This document shows positions 4,787-5,621 of a stretch of DNA of 5,621 bases, in pieces. Position numbers and translations under genes: made by a program. The notes beneath the pieces are model-generated. The model was not told the DNA's origin, ran no database searches, and worked only from the letters and a program-made list of their open reading frames with translations. Origin of the DNA: Chloroflexota bacterium (GTDB lineage Bacteria; Chloroflexota; Dehalococcoidia; UBA1151; UBA1328); contig NYZY01000038.1 of assembly GCA_002687335.1 (NCBI GenBank), forward strand, positions 6,637-12,257, given 5' to 3'. Within the stretch, counting starts at the first letter, position 1, and each line of letters opens with the position of its first letter.

Positions 4787-5621
4787 TGATTGATTCAACA
4801 GTAATAGAAGTACGCTCAGGTAATGGGGGCCATGGCATGGTCTCTTTTATCAGAGAAGCTCTTTTACCTCGTGGTGGACCAGGAGGTGGTGATGGAGGAC
4901 AGGGTGGAGATATTGTGTTAGTTGCTGATTCTTCAATTAACACACTTACAAAATTTCACTGGCAGCCACATTTCATTGCAAAAAATGGTTCAAATGGTCA
5001 AGGGCATCATAAAAATGGAGCTAACGGTGAACCTGTTGAAGTTTCTGTACCAGTCGGGACAGAAATTTGGGTTTGGGAAGATAGTAAAGATAAAGAATTA
5101 ATGGGTGAACTTATTCATGAGGGGGATCAAATAATTGTTGCTCAAGGAGGAAGAGGAGGAAGAGGCAATGCTCATTTTGTAAGTGCTACTCATCAAGAAC
5201 CTCTTTTAGCTGAAGCTGGTGAGGATGGTGAAGTTCGTCGTATCCGTCTTAATCTTAAACTTTTGGCAGATATAGGTCTTATTGGTATGCCTAATGCTGG
5301 AAAATCCAGCATATTAACTGCAATTAGTGCCGCTCGGCCAAAAATTGCTGATTATCCATTTACAACCATTGAACCTGTTTTAGGAGTTGTAGATTACAGT
5401 CATAAAAGTTTTGTCGTTGTGGATATTCCAGGATTAATAAAAGGGGCGCACCAAGGTGTAGGTCTGGGTGATGAATTTTTAAAACACATACAAAGAACTC
5501 GGGTGCTCGTACATGTTGTAGACGGCAGTGAAGACAATATTATTGAACGAATAATAAGTATTAACAATGAAATATCACGTTTTGATGCCGAACTTGCTAA
5601 AAAACCTCAAATACTGGTTAT
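4786..5621 (+). CDS. obg: Obg family GTPase (ObgE/CgtA), 3'-truncated by the window edge
   Basis: Obg is an essential, slow-hydrolysing GTPase that binds the 50S ribosomal subunit and links ribosome assembly to stress and growth status. The first 278 codons of the usual 420-430 or more are visible. The N-terminal glycine-rich Obg fold (about 1-158) shows SGNGGHGMVSF, GGPGGGDGGQGGD, and QGGRGGRGNAHF. The G domain then follows: G1 GMPNAGKSS (167-175), G2 within YPFTTIEPVLG (190-200) and G3 DIPGLIKGAHQGVGLGDEF (213-231). The window ends just before the NKxD (G4) motif is expected, after PQILV. ATG 4786 is chosen because it gives the normal Obg N-terminus and no in-frame alternative precedes the conserved residues. 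There is no Shine-Dalgarno sequence. Codon third positions favour T and G, unlike the A/C-rich third positions of ffh and dnaA, consistent with lying on the other replication-strand side. Identity is very secure. Confidence 0.97.
   Translation, partial: MIDSTVIEVRSGNGGHGMVSFIREALLPRGGPGGGDGGQGGDIVLVADSSINTLTKFHWQPHFIAKNGSNGQGHHKNGANGEPVEVSVPVGTEIWVWEDSKDKELMGELIHEGDQIIVAQGGRGGRGNAHFVSATHQEPLLAEAGEDGEVRRIRLNLKLLADIGLIGMPNAGKSSILTAISAARPKIADYPFTTIEPVLGVVDYSHKSFVVVDIPGLIKGAHQGVGLGDEFLKHIQRTRVLVHVVDGSEDNIIERIISINNEISRFDAELAKKPQILV

Overview
The window carries five protein-coding genes, two of them cut by the window edges, plus two long non-coding spacers. In order they are: the 3' part of ffh (signal recognition particle GTPase, +), a small NIPSNAP-like protein gene (+), fmt (methionyl-tRNA formyltransferase, -), a roughly 345-bp spacer rich in inverted repeats, dnaA (replication initiator, +), a roughly 390-bp very AT-rich spacer, and the 5' part of obg/cgtA (ribosome-associated GTPase, +). 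I see no mobile element, CRISPR array, tRNA or rRNA, and no accessory cluster.

The organism is a bacterium with moderately low G+C; genes sampled by eye are near 40%. The DnaA N-terminus (IWLAALGQLQLE...FxTWL type), the Ffh sequence and the unusual dnaA-obg adjacency (no dnaN after dnaA, no rpmH before it) suggest Chloroflexota, perhaps a marine SAR202-like or Dehalococcoidia lineage. This is inference from remembered family resemblance, not a search result.

The genes are core information-processing functions: membrane-protein targeting (Ffh), initiator-tRNA formylation (Fmt), replication initiation (DnaA) and ribosome assembly/stress GTPase (Obg). ffh and the small gene run rightward and meet fmt tail to tail across 11 bp. 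fmt and dnaA diverge from the first long spacer. dnaA and obg are co-oriented but separated by the second spacer, so they are probably not one tight operon.

The interesting material is non-coding. (1) The dnaA-obg spacer has hand-counted G+C of about 27%, several degenerate same-strand DnaA-box-like 9-mers, and two adjacent tripartite inverted-repeat units. The strand composition also changes from C>G to G>C at its right end. Together these make it a reasonable candidate replication origin. (2) The fmt-dnaA spacer can fold into a multi-stem RNA-like structure with mutually exclusive pairings upstream of dnaA, matching no RNA family I recognise. (3) dnaA and obg both have a TANNNT hexamer exactly 6 nt before the chosen start codon, which is compatible with leaderless transcripts. 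None of this amounts to a demonstrated new system; (1) and (2) deserve checking.
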